Shown one piece after another: positions 22,690 to 34,360 of a stretch of DNA of 64,000 nucleotides; position 1 is the first letter of the stretch; the number at the start of each line of letters is the position of its first letter. Source of the stretch: Impatiens glandulifera. Lineage: Eukaryota; Streptophyta; Magnoliopsida; Ericales; Balsaminaceae. The stretch spans positions 21,809,202 through 21,873,201 of the forward strand of contig NC_061867.1 in the NCBI RefSeq assembly GCF_907164915.1, read 5' to 3'. The position numbers and the translations under genes were made by a program. The notes below the pieces were generated by a model that made no database searches, was not told where the DNA came from, and worked only from the letters and a program-made list of their open reading frames with translations.

Positions 22690-23870
22690 GAAAAGTGATA
22701 AGTAATATTAAACCACTGTAGATAATTTATATAATTATTCTAAATATATATACATACACAAAATTATTTTAACAATCATAATTGATCTAGCGTTTAAATT
22801 GTTAACATTTCATATTGGTGACTAAGGTTTGAATCCCTATAAAAGAAGTAATTATTATATGTGAGTGTGTGAACCTTGGTAGTTGAAACAGAAGTTAGAA
22901 TGTAGGCTTGAGTAACGCAAATATTCGTGAAAAAAATCTAAGGGTTTGTTTTTGGAGGAGATGCTGGCTTGAGTAATGCAAACATTGTTGATAAAGCCTA
23001 AGGGTTCGTCCATGAGGGAATGTCGCTTAGAGTAAAGCAAACATTGGAGAGAAAACCTTTAGGTTTGTCCACGGAGGGTGATTTAGGGCTTAAGATCATG
23101 CCCAAGAACGTTTAAGATTGCACCCTAGAATTTAGTTTTATTTTTCAAATAAGTATATAATAATAAGTAATACTAGACCCCGGTAGATAATTTATATAAT
23201 TATTTAAAGATTAACTTACAATATATATATATATATATATATAATTATAAATTTATTTTAACAATCATAAGTGGTCTAGCGGTTAAAGTGTTAACATTTC
23301 ATACTAAAGAACAAAGTTCGAATCCATCTAAAAGAAGTAATTATTATATGTGAGTGCACGAATATTGGTAGATTAAACGGAGGCAAGAATGTTGGCTTGA
23401 GTAACGCAAATATTTGTGAGAACACCTAAAGGTTCGTCCATGGAGGAAATGTCGGCTTGAGTAATACAAACTTTAGTAATAAACCTAATGGTTTATGCCT
23501 AAATGTGTAATCGAATGTTTAAGAATGTTCGCGAACATTTTGGTAGATTAAGCGGAAACGAGAATATTGGCTTGAGTAACGCAAACATTTGTGAGAAAAC
23601 CTAAAGGTTTATCCATGGATGAAATGTCTGCTTGAGTAACACAAACTTTAGTGATAAACCTAAGGGTTTATGCCTAAATGTGTAATCGAATGTTTAAGAA
23701 TGCACCCTTGAATTTGGTTATTAAATAATCAAAATCATCATAGATATAAAAAATAAAAAAATAAAAAATTAAATGAATTGGTTAGATGATTCTTTTAATA
23801 GTCTTATTTTTTCAAATAAGTATAAAATAATAAGTAATATTAGACCTAGTAGAACTTTATATTTGATTGG
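22690..23870 (+). repeat. Composite tandem repeat with tRNA-like heads and 60-bp modules
   Basis: The pattern 'AATAAGTAATATTA...GTAGATAATTTATATAATTATT', then a tRNA-like head, then repeated modules occurs from about 22690 and again from about 23140; its start recurs a third time at about 23800. The better head has TGGTCTAGCGGTTAAAGTG (A-box-like, about 23270) and AGTTCGAATCC (B-box, about 23310). Modules of roughly 60 bp start GGCTTGAGTAACGCAAA and include CCTAAGGGTT and TCCATGGAGG. Three lie in the first unit (22900-23090) and four in the second (23390-23660). Confidence 0.75.
23222..23243 (+). repeat. (AT)n microsatellite
   Basis: An uninterrupted alternating AT run inside the SINE-like composite. 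A shorter one lies near 22434-22448. Confidence 0.9.
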
Positions 23871-24939
23871 TAGTTTGATCCAAAATTCAATGTTTGAAGA
23901 TTTGTTTTATCGAAACTATTTTTATTTACACCTAATGAATGTTTTCAATTTATATGATTTTGGGTAAGTTTAAAAAAATAACAAAATAATTTTAAATAAA
24001 ACGAGTGGATAAACGTAATTTTTGTCATATTTTTTAATAATTAGATAAAAAATATTGAATTAAATTATAAAGTCATATTTTTAACGTAATTTATTTTCTT
24101 GAATTTTTATATTATTACTTATGCAAATGCACGAGTTACATTGATTTAATAATATAACATTTAATTGTATTATGACAACAAAATAACAGTTGTGTTGCTT
24201 TGAAACAAATTAATGAGTTTTTTTTCTTTCATTTTAAGGGAAAATAATGTAGCGTCATTTTATTAAAATCTCCATTTCTTGAATACTTTAGACTTTCCTC
24301 TAGTTGTGGACAAGTACAAGTCTACTAGAGTTGATGTCGTCCTAACATTTTCTTCAGATCTTCTTAATTTTTTTTTAATATTCCTGAATTTATTTCTTTC
24401 TAATTTGCAGAAATTATGACATCAAAATAACATTTGTAAGAATTGAAACAAACAATTATTTTTCTAGTTTTCTGTGGAATTGAAAATTCCTCTTCCATAT
24501 CATTCCAATTATGTGGAAGTGTTGGTGTTAATTAATTCTCCTCCAAAGTTGTAGTGAAAATAGGTAGGTACACATAAGATGATCAATTTTTCATTCTCAA
24601 CAAATTACAAATTGTATTTTATGTTATCAATTATTATGAACTTTGATAATTAATTTTTTTCATCAACCTTTCATGATACTCCAACCAAAGAATAAATTGA
24701 TGAGTCATAATAACTTTGGTTAACTAAACCACCTTCCAAAAATTAACATATTCCTTCCTTAATTTCATTTAATTACATGCCTTACTAGTGTTAAAGTAAT
24801 ACATCAGCTCAACTTTTCACTTGAATGAATCTCATTGTTGATAATCATTGATTGTTAATCATTCATTAGCTAAGAATTTCATTCCATTCACCATTTCTGA
24901 TTTTATGCAATGTTTTTTTTTCCACATTTGTATCTAATA
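23871..24939. other. AT-rich spacer left of copia D
   Basis: No open frame or repeat of note. Low-complexity T runs flank the left LTR of element D. Confidence 0.55.
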
Positions 24940-25434
24940 TGTTTTAGAATTTAAAGGGACATTTATATATTTAAATGGATATATATGGTCATTGATTATA
25001 ATAAGTCAATATTATGTGATCTAAGGATGTTTGAGATTTGACTTAAGAACATTATTGTTATGAATGTTAAATTGTGGATACCTTGCGCTATTTCTAATTT
25101 GATGAGGGGCCAAATTAGAAATTAGCATAATGAGATAGTTATGACGGTTATGGTCCCCAAAAGGCAGAAGAAATTAGAAAAGGGAGGCTGGTTTATAAAA
25201 AATTAGGACGAACTTATTTTTTATCACACGCTCTCTCTCACTGAATCCCCATCATCGGAGAAATAAGGCTAAAGAATTTCTGCCCTTTTGGAAGACCATC
25301 TCATCTAATCATGTCTAAGGATCCAGGTATATATATTTCGCTTTTGTCTTTCATATCTCAGGAACAAGAATGAAGATCTAGAGTATTATAGTTTATGATT
25401 TAAGTTTATTATGAAATTATTTTAATTAATCCCA
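24940..25434 (+). repeat. 5' LTR of copia D
   Basis: From TGTTTTAGAATTT to AATCCCA, matching 30955-31438. TATAAAAAATTAGG at about 25195 is a candidate TATA box. It has no USE-like box, unlike the LTRs of A and G. Confidence 0.85.
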
Positions 25435-25674
25435 ACTATAACTATAGGTATAGGGCCCAACTTGTTCTTGAATTAGAAAGACTTAATCTTATGCATGAAT
25501 TTAGGGAGACTTGTTCTTATCATGAATTTAGGGGAAAATAAATCATTGGTTTCATAATTTTGAAGTTTGTTGTATAGAGAAACCCTAACCGGTAAACCCT
25601 AAATTGAAGTTCTACAATCATAAATTGAAAGGTAACGGTTTAACAACGTTAAATCGTAAGTTGAAATGCATGAA

Positions 25675-26000
25675 TATTTTTTTGGGAAATAATATTATTT
25701 CAATTCTTATTTTAAAGGAAATAATTTTATTTCATTATCCTTTATTAAAAGAAAATTTGGTAAAATATTTTTTTTGGAAATAATATTATTTCAATTCCTA
25801 TTTTAATTATTAAAAGAAAATTCCGTAAAATATTTTATTTTTGGGAAAATAATATTATTATTTAGGATCATTAAGAAATAATATTATATAATTATTTTAT
25901 TGGAAAATAGTTTTTTTATTTAAGGATTTTTTAAGAAATAATATTCGGATAAAATAATATTATTCAATTTAGGATTTTTTAAGAAATAATATTTTTTATT
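25675..26000 (+). repeat. Degenerate AT-rich repeats in the leader of copia D
   Basis: Repeated variants of GGAAATAATATTATTTC and TAGGATTTTTTAAGAAATAATATT with irregular spacing. No coding potential. Confidence 0.6.
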
Positions 26001-26496
26001 TACTTAAATTAATATAAGAAAGAGTCGAACTCTTTTAATTTTATTTAGGTTTTAATCTTATTAAATAATTCAACGGATTGCTCTTTATTTAAATTAAATA
26101 AGTTAAGTTATGACGTCACCAAAGTAACCTCTCTAATATAGTTTGTTTAATTTCGAATTTTGAATGTTTGTAATGATGAATTTTAATGTGACTAAATACT
26201 CGGCCCAAAGGAAGGTTACTAGTTGACCGAAGTTCACAATTACCTATGATAATAAGCACGTAACAATTATAAAGATTTTTTCATGAGAATATCAAATCAT
26301 TCCAAATAAATGTTTGTTATTTGTCATGCATTATTGTTAGTGTTTGATTATTGCAACAAAATATCACTAGTAGTTAAATATCATTGTCCAAAGACTTGAA
26401 TTTAATGGTGCACTAGATATTTTGGATGAGATTTGTTGATTATTTTAAATTTGATTGAAAATTAAAGAATTGAGCATGTTAGTTATAGTTTAAATT

Positions 26497-29400
26497 ATGT
26501 TTTCAGCTAATGTTGTAAATATTAATGCCAACTTAAGTTCAGTCCCAGTCCTTAATGGCTCTAACTTTAAGGATTGAAAGGAGAATATTCAGATAGTTCT
26601 CGGTTCTATGGACATGGACCTTGCGATATAGATAGAGCAACCCACTACTCCTACGGTTATTATCTCTCCAGAAGAGAAGGCTAAATTTGAGAAATGAGAA
26701 CGCTCTAACCGCATGAGTCTTATGATCATAAAATGTGCAATTCCGGAGGTGTTCAGGGGTGCTATGTCTAAAGACACCACCAATGCTAAAGATTACCTTG
26801 CAGAAATTAAAAAGCGCTTTATTAAAAGTGCTAAGGCTGAAACAAGCACTATTCTTAAGAGCTTGATTTCAATGAAGTATAAGGGCAATGTTAATATAAG
26901 AGAGTATATCATAGAGATGTCTAATCTTGCATCAAAACTTAAGGCATTAAAGCTTGATTTGCATGAGGATTTACTTGTGCATCTCATTCTGATTTTTCTT
27001 TCGTTTCAATTCAACCATTTTAAGGTCAGTTTTAAAAGTTAGTAAGAAACGTGGAACTTGAATGAACTAATTTCTCATTGTGTTCAAGAGGAAGAGAAAT
27101 TAAAGAAAGAAAGGACAGAATGTGCACATCTAGCAAGCACCTTTAGGGATAAGGGTAAGAAAAGGAAGAATGTTGATGTTGCTCAGGGTCCAAATGCAAA
27201 GAAAAAGGTTAACAATGACTATTTCTTTTGCAATAAGGTTGGACATCTAAAGAATGATTGTACTAAATATCGTGCATGGCGCGAAAAGAAAGGTACATTT
27301 CTTAATCTAGTTTGTTCTGAAGTTAATTTAGCATCAGTACCTGGAAATACTTGATGGTTAGACTCCGGTGCTACTACTTACATCAGTATTTCAATACAAG
27401 GTTTCCTGAGCTACCGAAAGCCAAATGATGCTGAAAGACATATCTTTGTGGGTGATGGAAAATCAGTAGAAGTTGAAGCAATTGGACACTTTAGATTGTT
27501 TCTTAGTTCTGGTTTCTATTTGGACTTAAAGGATACTTTTATTGTACCTTCGTTTATATGAAATTTGGTTTCTATTCGTTATTTGGACAAACATGGTTAT
27601 TCTAGTTTGTTTGGAAATGGTCAATTTAAGTTATCTATTGATACTTCGGATGTTGGAACTGGTTCATTAATGCATTGTGACAATCTTTATTTACTTGATA
27701 CAATTGTTTTATATAATGAAACCCTGAATGTGGAATTAAGAGGTACTAAACGAAAGCTAAATAATAATAATTCGGGTACATTATGGCACAAACGCTTAGG
27801 TCACATCTCTAGAAATAGAGTTGAACGTCTTGTGTCAGATGGGATTCTAAATTCCATTGATTTTACGGACTTTAATGTCTGTATTGAATGTATTAAAGGA
27901 AAACAAACCAAATATAGAAAATTGAATGCATATAGAGCTACAGAAATACTTGAGTTGATACATACGGATGTTTGTGGGCCGTTTCTGACTCCGTCTTGGA
28001 ATGGTCAGCGATATTTCGTATCATTCATAGACGATTTCTCTATATATGCATACATTTTTCTTATTCAAGAAAATGCTCAAGCATTGGATGTGTTCAAGTC
28101 ATTTAAGGTTGAAGTTGAAAATCAACTCAACAGAAAGATAAAGAAAGTTAAATTCGATCGTGGTGGTGAATACTACGGTCGGTATTACGGTTCAGGTGAA
28201 CAACGTCCAGGGCCTTTCACTAAATACCTAGAGGAGTGTGGTATCGTTCCTCAGTACACCATGTCGGGATCTCCAAGCATGAATGGTGTAGTAGAAAGTC
28301 GAAACCGTACTTTACAGGATATGGTGAGGAGTATGGTAGCCATTCATCCTTACCAAAGTCACTCTAGGGTGAAACACTAAAGTCTGCAGCATACATTTTG
28401 AATAGAGTGTCAACAAAAGCAACGACTAAAACCCCTTATGAGCATTGGTTAGGGCGAAAACCCAGTCTAAAACATTTTCATGTTTGGGGATGTCCAGTAG
28501 AGGCAAAGCCTTATAAGCCTCATATGGATAAATTGGACCCCAAAATAGTTAGTAGTTACTTTATTGGCTATTCTGACGATCAAGGGGCTATAAATTTTAT
28601 GATCCCAACTTAAAGTCAATTTCCGAGACAGGAACAGCTGTATTCTTTGAGGATGTTGAGTTTGGGGTGAAGAATCAAATAAAGGATTTTGTCTTTGAGG
28701 AAAAGTCAACTTATAATTTGGTGAACAAGGAGTTGACACCTATTCTGATTTGTATGGACAATGATCAAGATTCTCATCTGATCATTGATAATATTGGAAT
28801 AATTCCAGAAAATCAAGACGATGTGGATCTCCTAGAGGTACAAACTCAACAACCTCAAGAAGAAAGTATTATTGAAGAACAAGTTCCATTACGGCGATCC
28901 ACAAGAGTAAGGAGAAGTACTATGTCGGATGAATATGTATTTCTTCAAGAACATGAGGATAATCTTGGCATTATGGAAGATGATCCAATAAACTTTCATC
29001 AAGCCATATATAGTTCTAATTCAGCAAAATAAATTGATGCAATGAATGAAGAGTATAAATCTATGCAAGACAATAAAGTTTGGGAACTTGTCCCATTAGC
29101 AGAAGGGGTGAAGCCTGTTAGTTGTAAATGGATTTTTAAACCTAACGGGATTCTAAAGGTAATGTGGAAAAGTATAAAGCACGTCTTGTGGTAAAGGTTT
29201 TACTGAAAAATACGAGATTGATTATAAAGAGACTTTTTCTCAGGTTTTAACTAAATACTCTTTTAGAACAATCATGGCACTTGTTGCACATTTTGATATG
29301 GAGATACATTAGATGGATGTAAAGACAACATTTCTCAATGGAGAAAATGATGAAACAATTTATATGGTGCAACCATAAAACTTTGTGTTAGGAGATTCAA

Positions 29401-30546
29401 GGAATATGGTTTACAAATTAAAGAAATCCATCTATGAGCTCAAACAAGCTTCTCGTTAGTGGTACCATAAATTTCATGAGGTAATTCTCTCATTTGGTTT
29501 TGGAGGTAATTTAATTGATGATTGTGTGTATCACAAATTCAGTGGGAGTAAACATATATATCTAATTTTATATGTTGATGACATTTTGCTTGCCTCAAAT
29601 GATATAGGCTTATTGCACCAAACTAAGACTTTTCTATCGAGAAATTTTGAGATGAAAGATCTTGGTGAGGCCTCATTTGTATTAAGGATCCAAATACATC
29701 GAGATTGTTCTCGAGGAATTCTTGGATTGTCACGGATAAGCTATATCAATAAAGTACTTAAAAGATATGGCATGCAAGATTGTAAATTAGGAAATACTCC
29801 GGTCGCTAAAAGAGACAAATTTAGTCTTCAACAATGCCCTAAAGGAAATTTGGAAATTCAAGAAATGCAAAAGATTCCACATGCTTCGGCAGTTGGAAGT
29901 CTAATTTATGCTCAAGTTTCTACGCGTCCAGGTATTGCGTACATAATTGGCGTATTAGGAAGATATTTGAGCAACCCAGGTTTGGATCACTAGGAGGCAG
30001 CTAAAAGGGTTATGAGATATCTAAAGAGAACTAGAAGTTACATGCTCACATATCGAAGGTAGGATAATCGGGTATTCTGACTTTGATTTTTCCGGGATGC
30101 CAAGATAGTTTAAGATCCACTTCGGGCTATGTATTCTTGTTGACTGGTGGAGTGATCTCTTGGAAGAGTTCCAAACAAGGACTTACAGCTTCCTCCACCA
30201 TGGTAGAAGAGTTTGTAACATGTTATAAGGCATCAACTCAAGCAATATGGCTAAAGAATTTTGTCACTGTGTTGCGTATTTTGAAAGGGATTGAAAGACC
30301 CTTAGGTTATTTTGTGACAATAATTCAGCTGTGTTATATTCGAATAACAATAGGAGCTCGACTAAGTCAAAACATATCGATATAAAGTTCCTAGTTGTGA
30401 AGGAAAGGGTACAAAGTGGTCAAATTTCTATAGAACACTTGGGTACAAACTCCATGATAGTTGATCCCTTGACAAAGGGTCTGCCGCCTAATGTGTTTCA
30501 TGAACACACTACTAGCATGGGTGTTTTAGAGATGGATGATCTCTAG
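26497..30546 (+). pseudogene. Gag-pol of copia D, broken
   Basis: Gag opens at ATG 26497 (NGSNFKD, then TGA where a Trp is usual) and has further stops near 26625 and 26697. The zinc knuckle near 27217-27254 reads YFFCNKVGHLKNDC, its first Cys replaced. The protease LDSGATTY sits near 27359-27380. Integrase has WHKRLGHIS (27784) with CIEC, VHTDVCGP-like HTDVCGP (27962), FDRGGEY (28153) and NGVVESRNRT (28285), then a frameshift near 28360. RT is fragmentary at 29040-29450 and continues with LYVDDILLA (29570). RNase H spans 30083-30546 with the STMVEEFV variant. The linker at 28667-29032 is acidic. Nonfunctional. Confidence 0.87.
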
Positions 30547-30954
30547 GTTAAGTGGGAGTTTGTAAATCCAGTTGTCTTTTAGTTTGTTCTATGGATATTT
30601 AGGTAACTTAGTTTCTGATCAGATAAATTATTGTACGGTTTATTGCATTTTGTACAATAAAGTTAAAGTTTGATCTCACTAAAGTTAAGGTATGACCAGT
30701 TGAAAATTGACATGAATAGATCACCTTGCATGTGATTTTTCATGCCACAAATTCATGATTAATCTATGTCATTTAGTCATATTGATATTTGTGACCATTG
30801 AAGGTTTAGTTGTGATTGATACAACAAAGACCTCCTTGATCCTTGTTAATATGATTAATGGACGAGATTGTTAATATTCTCGAAATCGATAACAATACTG
30901 TGCACAATAAGGATATATTATTCATTTTTTAAATATATATGTCCAGTGGGAGAT

Positions 30955-31438
30955 TGTTAGAATTTAAAGGGACATTTATATATTTAAATGGATATATATG
31001 GTCATTGATTATAATAAGTCAATATTATGTGATCTAAGGATGTTTGGGATTTGACTTAATGATTTTATTATTAAATTGTGGATACCTTGCGGTATTTATA
31101 ATTTGATGAGGGGCCAAATTAGAAATTAGCATAATGAGGCAGTTATGACGGTTAAGGTCCCCAAAAGGCATAAGAAATTAGAAAAGTGAGGTTGGTTGAT
31201 ATAAAATTAGGACGAACTTATTTTTATCACACGCTCTCTCTCTATGAATCCCCATCATCGGAGAAATAAGGCTAAAGGATTCTGCCCTTTTAGAAGACCA
31301 TCTCATCTAATCATGTCTAAGGATCCAAGTATATATATTCCGCTTTTGTCTTTCATATATCTCAGAAACAAGTATAAAGATTTAGGGTATTATAGTTTAT
31401 GATTTAAGTTTATTATGGAATTATTTTAATTAATCCCA
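30955..31438 (+). repeat. 3' LTR of copia D
   Basis: Starts TGTTAGAATTTAAAGG directly after the purine tract AGTGGGAGAT and ends AATCCCA. Confidence 0.87.
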
Positions 31439-32289
31439 ATATGAGCAATCTCAAACATAAGGTTATGGATAATAAGATTATTCTCATTCCAAATATAATG
31501 GAAGAATAAAATATCATTTTCATTACCAATTTTGATATCAACCTTTTATCCTTCAAGATTTATTGTATCATAATCCTTTTTAGTGACTGTGACATGCGTT
31601 GTTGATTAAGACAAGTCCAAATTCTTCTCTTTTTTTTTAATCTTGTATGATCTCACTTTATTCCTAAATAAACATGTTTGCTTGTAATAGCCCAAATAAA
31701 TCTGATAAGTGATAATTCTATCTTTTTTTAAATAGCCTAATAATTGACAATGATGACAAAATTCCATTCTTCGCAACTTCTAAGTCTAATCGCACCTTTT
31801 TTCACACAAGAATTCCTGAATTCTCGTGAGTGTACATTTGGATAGTTTAATTTTTCCGGCATAGCTTATTTATTATTAGTTTTGAAATGATCTTATAGAT
31901 AATATTGAAACAAACAAATTGGTCAAAAATCCATAATCTTCTCTAGTAACAAATTTTGAAGGATAAGAATAAGAAAAGAGATAATTCAATTCTTAATCAC
32001 CATTTATTGGAGATAAATGTTCTTTCTTTTGTTCTGAAGGAATGATGTAAAACTTTTAGCTTTTTTTATTGTATTAATTACAACTAATAAAATATACATA
32101 TAAACACTCAAATTATTTACCACTCAATTTATAATATTTGAGAATTCCAAACCATAATTATAAGAATACACAAGCCGAATAATTAATTATGATCGTATCA
32201 TTCAGATTTCAAATTAATTATATTTTTTAAATGTACATGTAATTATATTATAAAATGTATAAACGCTTAACCACAATGTCAAACACATA
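31439..32289. other. Spacer between copia D and a LINE fragment
   Basis: AT-rich, no coding signal recognised; several short A/T runs. Confidence 0.5.
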
Positions 32290-33370
32290 ACAATGAGGGT
32301 GAGATGGTCGTTAAAGAAAATTCTTAAGCTGAGAAACAATATTGCAAGACTATTTGATATTAGTCGGGGAGACGACAGAAACATACTATTTTGGCATGAT
32401 CATTGGTATGAGGATCAACCTCTAATCAATAAAGAATAATTCAGAAATATGAGGATTAGACGGGACTGTCTAGTTGCAAAGGCCAAAGACATTAAAGATG
32501 GGTTATGGAATTCGCTCCTTAAGCAAATACCAGTAGGAAACTGCATTCTCGAACATATCAGTAACATACAATTCAACGAAAGAATAGACGTACACCTATA
32601 GAAAGCAAAGGAAAATGGAAAGATAATTTCAATAAAGGTGTGGAATACCATTCAGGAGAATGAGCAAATGGTAGATTAGGCTGATCTGGTCTGGTCGTCA
32701 AAAGTCATCCCGAGACATCAATTCATCATATGGCTTACATTTTGGGAAAGGCTAAACACAAGAGATCGGGTAAAGAAGTATATTAAGATCTTTGATACAG
32801 GTTGTCTACTGTGTGAAAGGAATGAAGAAACAACTGATCACTTATTTGGTTGTTGTTCTTTTGCATCAAAGTTGTGGAAGAAGTTTGTCAGAAGCATGGA
32901 AATGGTTAGCCTGCATATGGAATGGAAAAAGATCAAAAAGGAAGTCATACTCAAAGCAAAGGGGAAAAGTTTTAGGTCAAGTTTTTTCAAAAGAGGCCTC
33001 GGTACAATCGTCTACCACATCTAGCAAGAAAGGAACGCAAGAATACACTCGAGAATAAGAAGAAGTGTATAGGAGACATTGGAGGACATTGTATTCGATA
33101 GTAGCACAAATCTACAAACGCTACGAGTACTCATAATTCAGCAAAGATGGACACTAAGCTGGAACTGAAAATCACATTCAAAGAAGTCACGAGAACAAAA
33201 AAAATTTATTTAGATAAATGCATTAAATTGTTTGCGTGTTGTGTAATTCATTATACTGTTACGAACTTCATTTTTCTAGGCTTGTCTAGAAAAATATAGA
33301 AACTCATTTGGTTTTTTTCCCTTTTGGGGAATTTTTAATTAAATGACGTAAAATTGTTTTACCCAAAAGA
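32290..33370 (+). pseudogene. 3' part of an L1-type LINE (RT tail with zf-RVT domain), 5' truncated
   Basis: Translated in one main frame with several stops, it shows the end of a plant L1 ORF2. After GDDRNILFWHDHW (about 32370) come the zinc-binding RT region RHQFIIWLTFWERLNTRDR (about 32713-32770) and CLLCERNEETTDHLFGC (about 32805-32856). The RT core is absent, so the copy is 5' truncated as LINEs often are. The same protein region occurs in the LINE units at 60634-64000. The 3' UTR carries a hairpin and the family end TGGGGAATTTTTAATTAAATGACG. Confidence 0.82.
33270..33295 (+). other. LINE 3'-UTR hairpin
   Basis: Perfect 10-bp inverted repeat ATTTTTCTAG / CTAGAAAAAT with loop GCTTGT, about 100 bp past the end of the coding region. 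Homologous hairpins with compensatory differences lie at 60726-60751, 62040-62065 and 63346-63371. Confidence 0.85.
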
Positions 33371-33727
33371 AAATAATGTTGGAGAGTTCTTCAATTACAA
33401 TTATAATAAAATATTAAAATTAGTGTGTGCGAAGATCCTCTAAAATGATAATGAGATCTCCAACTGAATTTATCGGTTTCCTAGAACGAACCTACTATAA
33501 TGTGAAGGATCTGTAACGTATAGTTGAAATTGTTGAAAGTTTTACAATTACATTCTAACCACATTATCCACTAGAAATAATAGGGATGTAACCCATTATC
33601 TTAGACCAACAAGTCCAACTTTCTCCATCAACATTTCTCAACAAATACTAATTGTTTTCGACATAATCCAATGGATACTAGTAATGCTCCAAGGAAGACT
33701 TCAAATATTAGCGACACCCATAAAATA
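33371..33727. other. Flank between the LINE fragment and copia F
   Basis: No recognised gene. The minus strand reads SLPWSITSIHWIMSK near 33690, possibly a relic of some coding sequence interrupted by element F, but I do not recognise it. Confidence 0.3.
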
Positions 33728-33958
33728 TGTTGGGTATTGGTTGGCCCAACATTGTAGCCCAATCTCTAGTAATCCGCTTACTAGACTTGACCTAATAATA
33801 TAAATAGATACTACTCTCTTAGTGGGAGGTAGAGGTCAAGCTCCTTTGTGGTGTTTGGAGACTAGAGAAAGGGTTGCCACCTTTAGTGAGGTAGTGATAC
33901 AATAGAATCGATAAACAAGAGAAACTGAGCCAAACTTCAATCGCATTCACACCCAACA
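33728..33958 (+). repeat. 5' LTR of copia F
   Basis: 231 bp, TGTTGGGTATTGG to CACACCCAACA, with ATATAAATAG (about 33800) as the likely TATA region. Confidence 0.9.
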
Positions 33959-33959
33959 G

Positions 33960-33971
33960 TGGTATCAGAGC
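33960..33971 (+). other. Primer-binding site of copia F
   Basis: TGGTATCAGAGC one base after the 5' LTR; perfect match to the initiator tRNA-Met type. Confidence 0.95.
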
Positions 33972-34046
33972 TAGGGATTAGGGTTTGTAATTGAAGTTTG
34001 AGATTGGGTTGGAGGATATAAGTTACCTTCACCAATAAGCATATAT

Positions 34047-34262
34047 TTGTCTTCAGTTTCTTGTTTAATCCTCTTGCTTTTATTCTCTACTTCTGCTGCT
34101 AATGGAGGAAGAATAAAGCCACCACCGCCTCTGGAGAAGAAGTCGTTGTTGTCCTGTTCAACCGTTGTGAGTGTCGCGTTTGTCGCGACAGCTGAGAATC
34201 AAAGACACTTATATGCCGTTGCTAAGAAGATAGAGCAGCAAATCCCCGAGCGGGGTGGGTAA
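34047..34262 (+). other. Signal-peptide-like open frame in the leader of copia F
   Basis: An open frame of about 70 codons between the primer site and gag has a hydrophobic run (CLILLLLFST), then polar Pro-rich sequence (IKPPPPLEKK). It ends close to GGGTAAGT, which looks like a splice donor. It has no ATG at its start and resembles no copia protein I know. It could be a captured host exon or chance. No function proposed. Confidence 0.3.
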
Positions 34263-34360
34263 GTCGAAACTTTATTTTAGTTTCGTAAGGTATCATAGCT
34301 TGAACCCTCCTATTAATTTCTACCAATTGATTGTTGATTACTTTTAATTTGTTTGATAGC

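Larger units (their letters stand above)
24940..31438 (+). mobile_element. Copia element D: both LTRs, heavily decayed
   Basis: A 6.5-kb Ty1/copia element bounded by LTRs at 24940-25434 and 30955-31438, which differ by substitutions and indels (for example near 25040 versus 31060). A long AT-rich leader (25435-26496) precedes gag. Integrase, RT and RNase H order is copia type. No clear target duplication and no good primer site: GGTATAGGGCC near 25446 is only a partial match. The integrase has an inserted loop after the second catalytic Asp, unlike elements A, B, F and G, so D belongs to a different copia lineage. Confidence 0.88.

Noticed and set aside
25440..25460. Primer-binding site for copia D
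   Set aside because: GGTATAGGGCC matches the initiator tRNA-Met site at only about eight of twelve positions; too weak to annotate.
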